Source: Tindallia californiensis (GTDB lineage Bacteria > Bacillota > Clostridia > Peptostreptococcales > Tindalliaceae). From it: a DNA stretch of 64,000 bases. The notes under the pieces were generated by a model. The model was not told where the DNA came from, searched no databases, and saw only the letters and a program-made list of their open reading frames with translations. Within the stretch, counting starts at the first letter, position 1. Each line of letters opens with the position of its first letter. The position numbers and the translations under genes are program-made. Below, in pieces: positions 24,817-35,410 of this stretch. The stretch covers positions 186,001 through 250,000 of the forward strand of contig NZ_FNPV01000002.1 in the NCBI RefSeq assembly GCF_900107405.1. Direction: 5' to 3'.

Positions 24817-25533
24817 CTAAGGATTTTCTGATGCCTGTTTTTTTCTTTTTCGAATTTGAATAATCGCTACCAAGATAATGCCTATTTCGTATAGCAGCCA
24901 CAAAGGACCGCCGATCATTAATTGAGAGATAATATCCGGTGGTGTAATTAATGCCGAGCCTACCGCTATTACCAGAAGTACATACTTTCTATTTCTTCGT
25001 AAAAAAGGTGCACTCACAATATTCATCATACCCAATACCACAAATAGCAACGGCAACTGAAACACCAGTCCAAAGGTCAGAATGAACTGTGTCACAAAAG
25101 CAATGTATTGAGTGATGGTAAACATCGGCACCAAATCTTGAGATGCAAACTTTAGAAAAAAAGTAATCGCAAAAGGAAACGCAATGCGATAGGCAAACCA
25201 TATCCCTGTCGAAAACATAAGCAGCATTAAAAACACAACCGGAAATAAAATTCGTTTTTCATTTTTATACAAGGCCGGCATGACAAAAGCCAAGAATTGA
25301 TACACCATCACAGGCATCGCTAAAATAATTCCTGCAAGAATTGCTAATCTTATATTTGCCATCAAGGCCTCCGGCGGCGATATATAAATCAATTCTAAAG
25401 TGCCAGCTGGTTGAATCAAAAGACGCCTAATCTCTTCCACATAAAGAAAGCTTAGAGCTGAGGTTATCAAAAGAGCGATTAAGCACACAATCAATCTTCT
25501 TCTGAATTCTTCCAGATGTTGAATTAAACTCAT
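24817..25533 (-). CDS. tatC: Sec-independent protein translocase TatC
   Basis: Membrane receptor of the twin-arginine pathway. The sequence starts MSLIQHLEEFRRRLIVCL, the cytoplasmic N-terminus that recognises Tat signals, followed by six hydrophobic segments and the conserved stretch FVMPALYKNEKRILFPVVF (about 95-113) and ITPPDIISQLMIGGPLWLLYEIGI. Length is about 238 residues. The frame extends to a GTG at 25563 that directly abuts the stop of the small TatA-like gene, but no ribosome site precedes it; the ATG at 25533 is preferred. With the TatA-like genes it serves the Tat-exported reductase next door. Confidence 0.93.
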   Translation of the reverse strand: MSLIQHLEEFRRRLIVCLIALLITSALSFLYVEEIRRLLIQPAGTLELIYISPPEALMANIRLAILAGIILAMPVMVYQFLAFVMPALYKNEKRILFPVVFLMLLMFSTGIWFAYRIAFPFAITFFLKFASQDLVPMFTITQYIAFVTQFILTFGLVFQLPLLFVVLGMMNIVSAPFLRRNRKYVLLVIAVGSALITPPDIISQLMIGGPLWLLYEIGIILVAIIQIRKRKKQASENP

Positions 25534-25563
25534 ATGTTTTGTCTCTCGCTCCAAGTACTCCAC

Positions 25564-25719
25564 CTAATTTCTACTTATTGTATCGTCATCTTTCAACTCA
25601 TCTTTGTAATCTTTCACGCTTTTTTTTACAGATTTTCCTAAAAGACTAAACCTGCCAGGTCCAAGAATTAGTAGTACTAAACCAAGAACTAACAAAATCT
25701 CCATAAAGCCAAACCTCAC
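25564..25719 (-). CDS. Third, very short TatA-like protein (51 residues)
   Basis: Translation from the GTG at 25719 gives VRFGFMEILLVLGLVLLILG, then PGRFSLLGKSVKKSVKDYKDELKDDD. It has the TatA layout: one short hydrophobic helix, a GPxK-like hinge (here GPGRF), then a short amphipathic helix (LGKSVKKSVKDYK) and an acidic tail. AGGTG lies six bases upstream. Compared with the other two TatA genes it lacks the [10 protein letters not shown] motif, so it is divergent, closer to TatE/B-like. The stop abuts the tatC frame, so it is probably translationally linked to tatC. It is shorter than usual cut-offs and easily missed. Confidence 0.78.
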   Translation of the reverse strand: MRFGFMEILLVLGLVLLILGPGRFSLLGKSVKKSVKDYKDELKDDDTISRN

Positions 25720-25744
25720 ACTCATCACCTGCTTTCAAGCTTCT

Positions 25745-25927
25745 TCATTCTTTATCTGAAGAAGTATCTTCTATGCTCACGCTATCAGTCATTTCTTTGG
25801 TTGCCGACTTAAACTCCCTAATGCCTTTCCCTAAAGACTTTCCTATTTCCGGTAGTTTAGAAGGTCCAAAAATCAATAGCGCCAGGCCAAATACTAATAA
25901 AATTTCCTGAAATCCTATTCGTCCCAT
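25745..25927 (-). CDS. tatA: Twin-arginine translocase subunit TatA (copy 1)
   Basis: A 60-residue TatA with the membrane helix [18 protein letters not shown], the hinge and amphipathic helix [24 protein letters not shown], and a short acidic tail. It is nearly identical to the second copy from GxxxRIGFQE to KSAT, so the pair arose by recent duplication. GAGGTGG precedes the ATG. Firmicutes TatA is bifunctional, replacing TatB. Confidence 0.94.
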   Translation of the reverse strand: MGRIGFQEILLVFGLALLIFGPSKLPEIGKSLGKGIREFKSATKEMTDSVSIEDTSSDKE

Positions 25928-26047
25928 TATTCCACCTCACCTTCCAGTCGTCCCCTAATAGTACGCTGTTATTATTGTTAACAATGGTTCACTCTAGCTT
26001 CATTATATCATATTATCTTCGCGATGCAATCGACTTAATGAAGTTCC

Positions 26048-26269
26048 TTATTGATCATTTTCGCGATCTTCAGTTGGCTCCGAAGTTTCTTCCTTTGCTT
26101 TATTCTCTGTTTTTTCTTCTGAAGTTTTTTCTATGGTAGCGCTTTTAAACTCTCTAATCCCTTTACCCAGAGATTTTCCAATTTCCGGTAACTTTGCCGG
26201 TCCAAAAATCAATAGCGCTAGACCAAATACAAGTGCTAGTTCTTGAAACCCTATTCTTCCCATATTCAT
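26048..26269 (-). CDS. tatA: Twin-arginine translocase subunit TatA (copy 2)
   Basis: A second TatA of 73 residues, differing from copy 1 mainly in the tail, which is longer and very acidic with many glutamates. The helix ([18 protein letters not shown]) and the [20 protein letters not shown] hinge are conserved. The start could be the ATG at 26269 or at 26263; both have AAGGA upstream. It is separated by about 120 bases from copy 1, which may have a promoter of its own. Confidence 0.93.
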   Translation of the reverse strand: MNMGRIGFQELALVFGLALLIFGPAKLPEIGKSLGKGIREFKSATIEKTSEEKTENKAKEETSEPTEDRENDQ

Positions 26270-26301
26270 CTTCCTTCCTTTTTTCCGCTTTCATTGTTCG
26301 T

Positions 26302-29160
26302 TCATTGTGCCTTTAACTGATCCCGACCTTCATTCAAAACCGCGCTTAAAAATCTTCCTGTATAGGATTTTTTGCACGCTGCAACTTCTTCCGGTGTACC
26401 AGCAATAACCAACTCTCCACCACCGGCTCCGCCTTCCGGACCAAGATCTATAATAAAGTCAGCTGTTTTAATAACCTCCAGATTATGTTCAATCACCACT
26501 ACTGTATTGCCTGCATCAACCAAACGTTGCAACACAATGATTAACGTTTCAACATCTGCTATATGAAGACCAGTCGTTGGCTCATCCAGCACATAAAAAG
26601 TTTTGCCGGTGTGTTTTTTCCCTAGCTCCGTTGATAGTTTTATTCGCTGTGCCTCCCCGCCAGACAACTGGGTGGATGGCTGTCCTAGCTGAATATAACT
26701 GAGTCCGACATCCATCATGGTCTGTAGTTTTCTTTTTATAACAGGAATGCTTTCAAAAAATAAAAGCGCCTCTTCCACATTCATCTCCAAAACATCCGCA
26801 ATATTTTTACCCTTATATTTTACTTCTAGGGTTTCTCTATTGTATCGTTTCCCTTTACAAACCTCACAGGGGATGTATACATCTGGCAAAAAGTGCATTT
26901 CTATCTTGATAATGCCATCACCTTTACACGCCTCACAACGCCCACCTTTCAGGTTAAAACTAAATCTACCTTTTTGATATCCCCTCATTTTAGCCGTCGG
27001 AGTCTGTGCAAATAAATCCCGAATATGATCAAAAACACCTGTATAGGTAGCCGGATTAGAGCGGGGTGTTCGCCCAATAGGATCTTGACTTACTTTAATC
27101 ACTTTATCTATATGTTCCATACCCACAATTGCTTGATGTCTACCTGGTTTTTCTCTACTTTTATAAAACTCTTGTGCCATCCGTTTATAAAGCACTTCAT
27201 TTACCAGTGTGCTTTTCCCTGAACCAGAAACACCTGTAACACAGGTCATAAGCCCTAAAGGGAGCGTTATATCCAGGTTTTTTAAATTATTTGCTGCCGC
27301 TCCAAGCACTTGAAGGCATTCGTTATCAGTTTTTCTTCTGGTATCAGGTACTGGTATAAATCTTTCTCCTTTGAGATATTTCCCAGTAATTGACGCATCT
27401 GTCTCCATAACTTCTTTAACGGTTCCCTGAGCAACCAGTTGTCCGCCATGTATGCCTGCACCGGGGCCTATATCCACTAAATGATCAGCATTCATGATAG
27501 TATCTTCATCATGTTCTACGACAATAACAGTATTCCCAAGATCCGTTAAGTTGCGCAAGGTTTTCAAAAGCTTGGCATTATCTCTTTGATGCAAACCGAT
27601 ACTCGGCTCATCCAGGATATACAAAACACCTACCAGACTGGAGCCAATTTGTGTTGCTAACCTGATCCTCTGGGACTCTCCACCTGAAAGTGTCCCTGCA
27701 CTTCTAGCAAGGGTTAGGTAGTCTAATCCAACATCTTGCAGAAAATACAATCGGTTTTTAATTTCCTTAAAAACCTGCTTGGCAATCATCATTTTCTGAT
27801 CACTTAACGTTAGCTTATTAAAAAAGTCAACCGACTCTTTAACAGACATTAATGTAATTTCATTAATGTTAAAGCCTCCTACGGTTACGGCTAGTGAAAT
27901 ATCTTGTAACCTTGCCCCTTTACAGGATGGACATGGGCTTTCACTCATAAAAGATTCAATTCGGTCTCTCATATACTCCGAGTTTGTTTCTTTGTATCTT
28001 CTGCTAAGATTCGGAATAACACCTTCATAAATGGAGGAGTGTTGCTTTTTACCGCCAAATCTTGATTCAAATTCAAAATGAATCACGTCATCAGATCCAT
28101 ACAGCAATGCTTTCAAAAAGTTATCAGGAAGGTCTTTAATCGGTTTGTCTAAGCTTATATGGTAATAGGCCGCCATTTGTTCTATCATCTTAAAATAGTA
28201 CCCATCTTCCGATTGCTGACCATTAGCACTTCCCCAGGCAGCAATAGCGCCTTCTCTGATGCTTAAGTTTTTGTCCGGAATGACTAAATCAGGATCCACT
28301 TCTTTCATATGGCCAATGCCTTTACATACGGAACAAGCGCCATATGGATTATTAAAAGAAAACATCCTCGGACTCAGTTCTTCCATTCCAATGTGATGTT
28401 CCGGGCAGGATAAGTGAGTAGAATACAGGATGTCTTCTTCATTATCTACATCTATTAGCACAAGGCCTTCTGTAAATTTAAGGGCCGTCTCTAAAGAATC
28501 AGCTACTCTTTGTTCAATTCCCGGTTTAACCACAATCCTGTCCACAACGATTTCAATATGATGTTTTTTGTTTTTATTCAGTTTAATCTCTTCATATATT
28601 TCGCGTATTTCACCATTGACCCGAATACGCACAAATCCATCTTTTCGTATTTGTTCCAGTTGTTTTTGGTGCTCACCTTTTTTTCCTCTGACTACCGGTG
28701 CCAGAATCTGAATTTTTGTTCTTTCTTCCATATTCATTATTTGATCAACCATTTCTTCAATGGTTATTTGACTTATTTCTTCATGACATACCGGACAGTG
28801 AGGCGTTCCGGCTCTTGCAAATAATAAGCGATAATAATCGTATATTTCCGTAACCGTCCCTACCGTAGAGCGAGGATTTTTACTGGTCGTTTTTTGATCA
28901 ATAGAAATGGCAGGACTTAAGCCTTCGATATAATCCACATCCGGTTTTTCCATTTGTCCTAAAAATTGCCGAGCATAGGACGAAAGGCTTTCAATATACC
29001 GTCTTTGTCCTTCAGCATAAATGGTATCAAATGCTAAGGATGTTTTTCCTGAACCGGATAAACCTGTCATTACTACCAATTTTTCTCTCGGAATGGTTAT
29101 ATTGATATTTTTAAGATTGTGCTCTCTTGCACCTTTAATAACGATTTCATTTTTTGCCAC
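26302..29160 (-). CDS. uvrA: Excinuclease ABC subunit A
   Basis: Damage sensor of nucleotide excision repair; dimeric ABC ATPase with zinc modules. The 952 residues contain two P-loops ([14 protein letters not shown] and [15 protein letters not shown]), two ABC signatures ([15 protein letters not shown] and [15 protein letters not shown]), and zinc-finger CxxC pairs ([25 protein letters not shown] with CEVCKGKRY). It lies 35 bases behind uvrB, in the uvrB-uvrA order usual for Firmicutes; uvrC is separated from it here. Confidence 0.98.
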   Translation of the reverse strand: MAKNEIVIKGAREHNLKNINITIPREKLVVMTGLSGSGKTSLAFDTIYAEGQRRYIESLSSYARQFLGQMEKPDVDYIEGLSPAISIDQKTTSKNPRSTVGTVTEIYDYYRLLFARAGTPHCPVCHEEISQITIEEMVDQIMNMEERTKIQILAPVVRGKKGEHQKQLEQIRKDGFVRIRVNGEIREIYEEIKLNKNKKHHIEIVVDRIVVKPGIEQRVADSLETALKFTEGLVLIDVDNEEDILYSTHLSCPEHHIGMEELSPRMFSFNNPYGACSVCKGIGHMKEVDPDLVIPDKNLSIREGAIAAWGSANGQQSEDGYYFKMIEQMAAYYHISLDKPIKDLPDNFLKALLYGSDDVIHFEFESRFGGKKQHSSIYEGVIPNLSRRYKETNSEYMRDRIESFMSESPCPSCKGARLQDISLAVTVGGFNINEITLMSVKESVDFFNKLTLSDQKMMIAKQVFKEIKNRLYFLQDVGLDYLTLARSAGTLSGGESQRIRLATQIGSSLVGVLYILDEPSIGLHQRDNAKLLKTLRNLTDLGNTVIVVEHDEDTIMNADHLVDIGPGAGIHGGQLVAQGTVKEVMETDASITGKYLKGERFIPVPDTRRKTDNECLQVLGAAANNLKNLDITLPLGLMTCVTGVSGSGKSTLVNEVLYKRMAQEFYKSREKPGRHQAIVGMEHIDKVIKVSQDPIGRTPRSNPATYTGVFDHIRDLFAQTPTAKMRGYQKGRFSFNLKGGRCEACKGDGIIKIEMHFLPDVYIPCEVCKGKRYNRETLEVKYKGKNIADVLEMNVEEALLFFESIPVIKRKLQTMMDVGLSYIQLGQPSTQLSGGEAQRIKLSTELGKKHTGKTFYVLDEPTTGLHIADVETLIIVLQRLVDAGNTVVVIEHNLEVIKTADFIIDLGPEGGAGGGELVIAGTPEEVAACKKSYTGRFLSAVLNEGRDQLKAQ

Positions 29161-29195
29161 ATCTGCACCTCATTCACTTTATCTCTTTTTATTCA

Positions 29196-31208
29196 TTATC
29201 TCTTTTTGTCCATTAAGCCATTTTCCGCTTCTATGTTTTTAATCCACATGATTTCATCTCTAAGGGCTGCTGCTTTCTCAAATTCCAAATTTTTAGCGGC
29301 TTCGTTCATTTCTTTCTCAAGCTGCTTGATCTGTTTTTGTGCTGCTTTCCCTTGCAAAGGCTTGCCTTTTCCTTTTGAAGCCGTTTGATATTCTTCAACT
29401 TCCTCCGCTACTTTTGTTGCTTCAATAACATCTCTTACTTTTTTCATAATGCTTTTGGGGGTAATCCCATGATCTTGATTGTGTTTTATTTGAATTTCTC
29501 GTCGACGTTCCGTTTCATCTATTGCCCGTTTCATCGAAGGCGTTATTTTATCTCCATAAAGGATGACTTTTCCATCAACATTTCTAGCCGCTCTTCCAAT
29601 GGTTTGTATTAATGATATTTCTGATCTTAAAAAGCCTTCTTTATCAGCATCCAGGATTGCCACCAACGCCACTTCCGGAAGATCCAACCCTTCTCTCAAT
29701 AAATTAATCCCTACCAAAACATCAAACTTTCCAAGCCGCAGCTCCCGGATAATTTCCATGCGTTCCATCGTATCGATATCCGAGTGCAAATAACGAACTT
29801 TGATATTTGCTTCTGTTAAATAGCGAGTTAGGTCTTCGGACATTTTTTTTGTTAATGTGGTAATCAGAACTCTTTGATTGTTCTCGATACAAAGATGAAT
29901 CTCTCCCAGCAAGTCATCTATCTGACCTTTTACTGGCCTTACATCAATCGGTGGATCTACTAATCCGGTTGGTCTTAAAAGTTGTTCTGTTATATTTTGG
30001 CTGTGTTCCATTTCATAAGGACCAGGTGTTGCGCTAACATATACAGCCTGATGGATCATTTTTTCAAATTCAGGAAAATTTAATGGCCGGTTATCAAGTG
30101 CCGACGGCAACCTAAATCCGTAATCGATTAAAGATTCTTTGCGCGATCGATCGCCTCCATACATTCCTCTGATTTGAGGTATTGTTACATGGGATTCATC
30201 AATCAGCAGCAAGAAATCATCTGGAAAGTAGTCGATTAATGTAAAGGGTCGACTACCTGCCGGCCTTCCTGTCAAATGCCTGGAATAATTTTCTATACCT
30301 TGACAGTAGCCCATTTCACGAAGCATTTCGATGTCATATTTTGTTCTTTGTTCTATTCGCTGAGCCTCTAAATATTTTTCTTGGTCTTTATAGTAAGTGA
30401 TCCTATCTGCTAGTTCTTTCTCTATACTTCCTACCGCTTTTTCCACTTTATCGGCTCTTGTCGCATAGTGGGATGCCGGAAAAATTGCCAGATGCTGCCG
30501 CGATCCTATCACTTCGCCTGTTAAAACATTTATCTCCGTTATTCGATCTATTTCATCACCAAAAAACTCAACACGTTGTGCATTTTCAGAGGCGGAAGCT
30601 GGAAATATCTCCAACACATCTCCTCTTACCCGAAAAGTACCTCTTGTAAAATTAATATCATTTCGATGATATTGAATATCTATTAATTTCTTTACAATAT
30701 CATCACGATTCCGCTCCATGCCAACACGAAGAGATACTACCAGCTCCTCATATTCTTCCGGATCTCCTAAGCCGTATATACAGGAAACACTCGCAACAAT
30801 TAAAACATCTTTTCTTTCAAAAAGAGCTGTGGTTGCCGAATGTCGCAATTTATCAATTTCATCATTGATTGATGCATCCTTCTCAATATACAAGTCGCTA
30901 TGCGCCACATAAGCTTCCGGCTGATAATAGTCATAATAGCTGACAAAATACTCAACCGCATTTTCTGGAAAAAACTCTCTGAACTCACTGCAAAGTTGAG
31001 CCGCCAGGGTTTTATTATGCGCAATAACCAGCGTTGGCTTTTGTACCTGTTCCACTACTTTTGCCATCGTATACGTTTTGCCCGAGCCCGTTACCCCTAA
31101 GAGTGTTTGATGTTTTAATCCTTCCTCAATCCCCTTACTGAGACTTTTTATTGCTTTAGGCTGATCGCCCATTGGTTGAAAATCTGCAAAAACTTTGAAT
31201 GGTTTCAT
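29196..31208 (-). CDS. uvrB: Excinuclease ABC subunit B
   Basis: Helicase-like damage verification subunit. Motifs: [16 protein letters not shown] (Walker A), the beta-hairpin region [24 protein letters not shown] (DEAD-type motif), SATPGPYE, and the C-terminal UVR domain [23 protein letters not shown]. Length is 670 residues from the ATG at 31208, which has AAAGGTGA upstream; the frame could run to an earlier ATG at 31232 but the shorter start gives the usual [20 protein letters not shown]. It lies 49 bases behind the ctp gene. Confidence 0.98.
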   Translation of the reverse strand: MKPFKVFADFQPMGDQPKAIKSLSKGIEEGLKHQTLLGVTGSGKTYTMAKVVEQVQKPTLVIAHNKTLAAQLCSEFREFFPENAVEYFVSYYDYYQPEAYVAHSDLYIEKDASINDEIDKLRHSATTALFERKDVLIVASVSCIYGLGDPEEYEELVVSLRVGMERNRDDIVKKLIDIQYHRNDINFTRGTFRVRGDVLEIFPASASENAQRVEFFGDEIDRITEINVLTGEVIGSRQHLAIFPASHYATRADKVEKAVGSIEKELADRITYYKDQEKYLEAQRIEQRTKYDIEMLREMGYCQGIENYSRHLTGRPAGSRPFTLIDYFPDDFLLLIDESHVTIPQIRGMYGGDRSRKESLIDYGFRLPSALDNRPLNFPEFEKMIHQAVYVSATPGPYEMEHSQNITEQLLRPTGLVDPPIDVRPVKGQIDDLLGEIHLCIENNQRVLITTLTKKMSEDLTRYLTEANIKVRYLHSDIDTMERMEIIRELRLGKFDVLVGINLLREGLDLPEVALVAILDADKEGFLRSEISLIQTIGRAARNVDGKVILYGDKITPSMKRAIDETERRREIQIKHNQDHGITPKSIMKKVRDVIEATKVAEEVEEYQTASKGKGKPLQGKAAQKQIKQLEKEMNEAAKNLEFEKAAALRDEIMWIKNIEAENGLMDKKR

Positions 31209-31257
31209 ATCAAAATCACCTTTACTCATCAAGAAATTTACTGTCGCTATCTTGCTA

Positions 31258-32481
31258 TTACTGTCGTTGTTGTAATAACTCTATTGCTTTTTGTAATTGA
31301 ATGTCATCCTGCAGTTCCAAGTCCTGTCCCTGACTTTCCAACAATTCTTCTTCCGATATTCTCACTACATGATCTGGTTCAATACCTTTGTCATGAATGC
31401 TGCGCCCAGAAGGAGTAAAGTATTCAGAAACCGTAAACTTAAACCCTGTTCCATCAGGAAGTTGTTGCATTTCCTGTACTAGTCCTTTTCCAAATGACTG
31501 TTCACCAACAAGGATCGCTTTTTCATGATCTTGCAAAGCACCAGCCAGTATTTCGGATGCGCTGGCAGATCCTTCATTAATCAATACCACTAATGCCATC
31601 TCATAATGTCCTTCACTGGCATATTCTTCTTTACGATTGCCATGCCTATCTTCTGTGTATACAATTAAGCCTTCGTCCAGTAATAAATCCGACATACGTA
31701 TTGCCGAACTTAATAGCCCGCCCGGATTGTTTCTTAAGTCTAAAATAACACGATCTATTCCTTGTCTTGTCAATTCATCCATTTCAAATTGAAAATCAGA
31801 AGCGGTTTTCTCATCGAAATTTGTAACACGTATATAACCTATCTTATCTTCCATAATCTCCGCGCGTACAGACTGAATTCTTATGATTTCTCGCACAACA
31901 GATATTTCTACAGCTTTTTCCTGGTTCCTTTTCATGATTTCCAGCTTGACTTCTGTATCTGCATCGCCTCTCATTAGCGAAACAGCATCATCTAACCGAT
32001 TTCCTGATACATCTTCATCATCAACGCTAATAATCCGATCACCTGTGGTTAATCCGGCTCTTTCTCCGGGAGTATCTTCAATAGGAGATACAACGGAAAC
32101 ATATCCATCTTCATCTGCTGTAACAATAATTCCAATTCCTCCATAAACACCTTGAGTACTCATCAACATATCCGACATGTCTTTAGCATCTAAATAAGTA
32201 GTATAAGGATCTCCTACAGCTTCAAACATACCATGAATAGCACCGTCAATAAGGATTTCTTCTTCCAGTTCTTCATAATACTCTTCCATAAGAAAATGTT
32301 TTAACTGGACTACTTTTCCCATATTGTCATTTTCCTCAATAAGCTTTTGATACATTTCATGGCTGATAATCATCTTGTTCCCAATGTTTAGTGCCATCAT
32401 ATTGCTGACACTAAAGGTTATAAATGCCGTAAAAACCACCAGTATAACCATCGTTGTAAAAGCTTTTCTTTTGCTTATCAT
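31258..32481 (-). CDS. Carboxyl-terminal processing protease, S41 family
   Basis: Serine protease with PDZ domain, anchored outside the membrane by an N-terminal helix ([21 protein letters not shown]). The PDZ part contains [33 protein letters not shown]. The catalytic serine is in [15 protein letters not shown] and the lysine in [13 protein letters not shown], as in CtpA/CtpB. Length about 407 residues from the ATG at 32481, with AAAGGGGA six bases upstream. It stands directly behind the EnvC-like M23 gene and ftsEX, a gene order typical of Clostridia, suggesting a role in envelope remodelling during division or sporulation. Confidence 0.93.
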   Translation of the reverse strand: MISKRKAFTTMVILVVFTAFITFSVSNMMALNIGNKMIISHEMYQKLIEENDNMGKVVQLKHFLMEEYYEELEEEILIDGAIHGMFEAVGDPYTTYLDAKDMSDMLMSTQGVYGGIGIIVTADEDGYVSVVSPIEDTPGERAGLTTGDRIISVDDEDVSGNRLDDAVSLMRGDADTEVKLEIMKRNQEKAVEISVVREIIRIQSVRAEIMEDKIGYIRVTNFDEKTASDFQFEMDELTRQGIDRVILDLRNNPGGLLSSAIRMSDLLLDEGLIVYTEDRHGNRKEEYASEGHYEMALVVLINEGSASASEILAGALQDHEKAILVGEQSFGKGLVQEMQQLPDGTGFKFTVSEYFTPSGRSIHDKGIEPDHVVRISEEELLESQGQDLELQDDIQLQKAIELLQQRQ

Positions 32482-32570
32482 CAAATTTCCCCTTTTCAAA
32501 TTATTACTACCCTTTTATCAATCATTGTATCTCATATTTTATAAGCTGACTACCACTCTGAAATGCTTAG

Positions 32571-32600
32571 AAAAAAAGCACCTCTCTTTTGAGAGATGCT
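32571..32600 (-). terminator. Terminator behind the M23 gene
   Basis: AGCA-C-CTCTC and GAGAG-A-TGCT form a nearly perfect stem with a TTTT loop, followed on the minus strand by seven T residues, 12 bases after the stop of the M23 gene. The ctp gene therefore needs partial read-through or its own promoter. Confidence 0.88.
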
Positions 32601-32612
32601 TCTCACTTCAAA

Positions 32613-33740
32613 TTATTGCAGCCATGGCATTGGATCTACGTATTTACCATTTTTTCTAACTTCAAAATGAAGATGAGGGCCTGTTGACATCCCTGTACTC
32701 CCCACTTTTGCAATTACCTGGCCTGCTGTTACCCGCTCTCCTTCAGAAACGATCAATCGGTCACAATGAGCATAAAGAGTGATAATGCCACCACCATGAT
32801 CAATAAAAATGGTTCTACCATAACCGCCACGACTGCCAGAAAAAGCTACCGTTCCCGGGCCTGCGGCGATAATATCGGTTCCTGTAGGAGCAGGGATATC
32901 AATACCTGAGTGAAACCGGTTCGTCCCAAGGATTGGATGGATTCTATTGCCATAAGGTGACGATATGCGAGAATGGCCAGGCACCGGCCAGCGCATTTCT
33001 CCCCCTTCATAATCCCTATCCGATTGAAGGTTTACCAGCACCTGCTCTAAGTTTCGCGCTTCCTGTTCCAACTGATCCAATTGTGCTTCTAATTCCTGTT
33101 TGTCTTCCGCAAGCTGAGATTGAAGCCTTTGTTGTTCACCTCTGGTAACTACCAAATACTCCCGTTGATTTTCAACAGTCCTTTTCAGTTCTGCTAAGTA
33201 CCGTCGATTTGCTTCAAGTTCGGCTTTCTTATCTTCAATCAGGATCTTTTGATCTTCCATAAATTGAATCAATTCAATGTCACTTTCAACAATAAGCTTT
33301 ACCATATCCATATTACTCAGCAGTTCAGAAAAATCTTTAGAATTAAACAGTACTTCTGCATAGGCAGCATTTCCATTCCGATACATTGCATCCAATCTTT
33401 TTCCTAGTAGTTCTTCTTTTTCCTCGATAGTTTCAATGGCCTCTTCCAATGCTAATTGAGTTTCAAGGATTCGATTTTCTGTATCACCAATCTGATTGTT
33501 AAGAGAGTTTACTTCTTCCTCTGCTTTTTGTATTTCACCATTTAAGTAGTTTAATTGTTCCGTAACGCTTCGCTGCTCTCTTGTATTTTCTCGAATGGCC
33601 GAATCTATGCTTTGTCGCTGATTTTGAAGCTCCTGTAGTTGGCGGTTGATTTGTTCAACCTCACTCCCGAATGTCACTTGTGTAAAGCCAATAGCAATCA
33701 GAACGAGTAATGTCAGCGTTATTTTATGTACTCTTCGCAA
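32613..33740 (-). CDS. EnvC-like M23 peptidase with coiled coil (FtsEX partner)
   Basis: Secreted amidase-activator or endopeptidase-like protein. A signal peptide (KITLTLLVLIAIGFTQVTFGS) is followed by a long coiled coil of about 230 residues rich in Q, E and L, and a C-terminal M23/LytM domain with SPYGNRIHPILGTNRFHSGIDIPAP and the HLHFEV motif; the HxxxD zinc pattern (FHSGIDI) and HLH are present, so it may be catalytically active. The TTG at 33740 has AGGAGG seven bases upstream. It follows ftsE-ftsX directly, so it is probably the periplasmic-side effector of FtsEX, as PcsB or CwlO are. Confidence 0.9.
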   Translation of the reverse strand: MRRVHKITLTLLVLIAIGFTQVTFGSEVEQINRQLQELQNQRQSIDSAIRENTREQRSVTEQLNYLNGEIQKAEEEVNSLNNQIGDTENRILETQLALEEAIETIEEKEELLGKRLDAMYRNGNAAYAEVLFNSKDFSELLSNMDMVKLIVESDIELIQFMEDQKILIEDKKAELEANRRYLAELKRTVENQREYLVVTRGEQQRLQSQLAEDKQELEAQLDQLEQEARNLEQVLVNLQSDRDYEGGEMRWPVPGHSRISSPYGNRIHPILGTNRFHSGIDIPAPTGTDIIAAGPGTVAFSGSRGGYGRTIFIDHGGGIITLYAHCDRLIVSEGERVTAGQVIAKVGSTGMSTGPHLHFEVRKNGKYVDPMPWLQ

Positions 33741-33769
33741 ATGAATTCCTCCTTCTACAGCACATTTTC

Positions 33770-34666
33770 TTATATCTCAAGATGTTTCCTCAGGGATATA
33801 ATACTACCCAGCGCACCTACTCCAGATCCAAGAACAGCAAACATAATTACCGTACGTTGCATCATTTCTTCCACGGATAGAAGGTATGCGCTGAAAATAA
33901 CAAAAAACCTTGTAGTTACCATGTCAAAAATAGTTTGATACCCAACATACACAATGATTACCGCAATCATGGCACCCACTAAACCCAAAATGGTACCTTC
34001 CAGAAAGAAAGGCCATCTGATAAACCAATTGGTAGCGCCAACATCTTTCATAATTCTTATCTCTCTTTTTCGGGCATTAATGGTTAGTTTTATCGTATTC
34101 GAAATGATGAAGGTGGCGATTAGAATCAACACCGTCATTACGATCAAGCCTACAGTCCTGACAAGACCTGCAATGCGGATAAGGTTATCTATAATATCTC
34201 TATAATACCTTATTTCATCCACTCCAGTCAGTCGGCCTATTTCATTCACAACACCGTCTGAGTAACGAATATGATGGACATGTACAATATAGGAGTTAGG
34301 CAGCGGGTTATTGTCTAAAGAGTCCAGTAAATGGCCCTGTTCGCCCCATCTTTCTTTCATATTGGCCAGTGCCATTTCTTTCGACTCGTAATGAACATAA
34401 GACACGCCTTGGACATCACCTATCTTAGATCCAAGGACATCAATTTCCTGAGAGGAAAGATCGTCTTCTAAGTATACCTGCATACTATCAAACTGTGTTT
34501 GAGCAAGGCTTGCCAAATGCCCCATATTCAAAACTAAAATCATCATTAGCCCCAGTATGGTCAAAGAGGCCGCCACAGAGCTGATAGAAGCAACACCCAT
34601 CCCTTTATTGCGCCAGATTCCCTTAAAGCTTTGCTGCAGTATGTACTGAAAGGATCTAAGTTTCAT
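33770..34666 (-). CDS. ftsX: Cell division protein FtsX
   Basis: Membrane permease-like partner of FtsE that transmits ATP hydrolysis to cell-wall hydrolases. Four hydrophobic segments surround a large extracellular loop between the first two (about residues 43-160), as usual: first segment about 25-45, second LIVMTVLILIATFIISNTIKL, then two near the C-terminus. SNTIKLTINARKREIRIMKDVGATNWFIRWPF is a typical FtsX signature. The ATG at 34666 overlaps the ftsE end by 11 bases and has GGGGGA upstream; the longer frame is not preferred. Confidence 0.95.
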   Translation of the reverse strand: MKLRSFQYILQQSFKGIWRNKGMGVASISSVAASLTILGLMMILVLNMGHLASLAQTQFDSMQVYLEDDLSSQEIDVLGSKIGDVQGVSYVHYESKEMALANMKERWGEQGHLLDSLDNNPLPNSYIVHVHHIRYSDGVVNEIGRLTGVDEIRYYRDIIDNLIRIAGLVRTVGLIVMTVLILIATFIISNTIKLTINARKREIRIMKDVGATNWFIRWPFFLEGTILGLVGAMIAVIIVYVGYQTIFDMVTTRFFVIFSAYLLSVEEMMQRTVIMFAVLGSGVGALGSIISLRKHLEI

Positions 34667-35342
34667 AGCCGTAAATCCCCCTCTGGACATCCCGCACGAT
34701 ATTCCCTTTCTCAAGGGCAATCACTCTTTGCTGCATCACATCTACAATGTCTTTTGCATGGGTTGCCATCAGAATGGTTGTCCCTCTTCTACTGATATGC
34801 CTTAGTACTTTCATTACTTCCCACGCTGTATCCGGATCCAGGTTTCCTGTTGGCTCGTCCGCTATCAGAATAATCGGCCGGTTAACAATCGCTCTCGCAA
34901 TGGAAACTCTCTGTTTTTCACCACCAGAAAGCTGGTGCGGATACTGTTTCGCTCTGTCACTTAAACCTACCATTCCCAACATCATCGGTACCTGCCTTCT
35001 TATTTCTTTCGGCGAAGCACCAGTTACTTGCATTGCAAAAGCAACATTTTCATAAAGGGTTTTATCTTCCAGTAATCTGAAATCTTGAAAGACAACACTT
35101 ATTTTACGTCTCAGGTAAGGAATTTGTCTTTGAGATAATTTGGTGATATCTTCTCCATCAACAATTATTTTGCCCGATGTTGCTTGCTCTTCCCGTAGCA
35201 AAAGTTTAATAAACGTTGATTTTCCAGCTCCACTTGGGCCTACCAAGAACAAAAATTCTCCCTTATTTATTTTTAAGTTAATATTTTTAAGTGCGTGTAT
35301 GCCGTTATCATATACTTTGGTTATGCTACTGAATTCGATCAA
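34656..35342 (-). CDS. ftsE: Cell division ATP-binding protein FtsE
   Basis: ABC-type ATPase partner of FtsX. P-loop VGPSGAGKSTFIKL, Q-loop VVFQDFRLL, signature LSGGEKQRVSIARAIV and Walker B ILIADEPTGNLDP are all present. The probable start is the TTG at 35342 (AGGAG nine bases upstream), giving the usual opening IEFSSITKVYDNGIHALKNI, residues before it in the frame having no ribosome site. It heads the ftsE-ftsX-M23-ctp group. Confidence 0.95.
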   Translation of the reverse strand: MIEFSSITKVYDNGIHALKNINLKINKGEFLFLVGPSGAGKSTFIKLLLREEQATSGKIIVDGEDITKLSQRQIPYLRRKISVVFQDFRLLEDKTLYENVAFAMQVTGASPKEIRRQVPMMLGMVGLSDRAKQYPHQLSGGEKQRVSIARAIVNRPIILIADEPTGNLDPDTAWEVMKVLRHISRRGTTILMATHAKDIVDVMQQRVIALEKGNIVRDVQRGIYGYET

Positions 35343-35380
35343 AGAGCAATCACTCCTGAAATTAGTCTGATTCAATCTTC

Positions 35381-35410
35381 ATTATAACCTTATCCTAGGC
35401 ATAATTGCAA
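35381..35410 (-). promoter_or_regulatory. Promoter of the ftsEX group
   Basis: TTGCAA and TATAAT with an 18-base spacer on the minus strand, 38 bases before the ftsE start. The gap to the plus-strand gene beyond it also contains inverted repeat ATACTAG/CTAGTAT (35526-35559) of unknown function. Confidence 0.65.

Noticed and set aside
24618-24863. An 81-codon plus-strand ORF in the gap before the Mo-reductase operon
   Set aside because: No ribosome site, low-complexity aromatic-rich translation, and it runs into tatC on the other strand.
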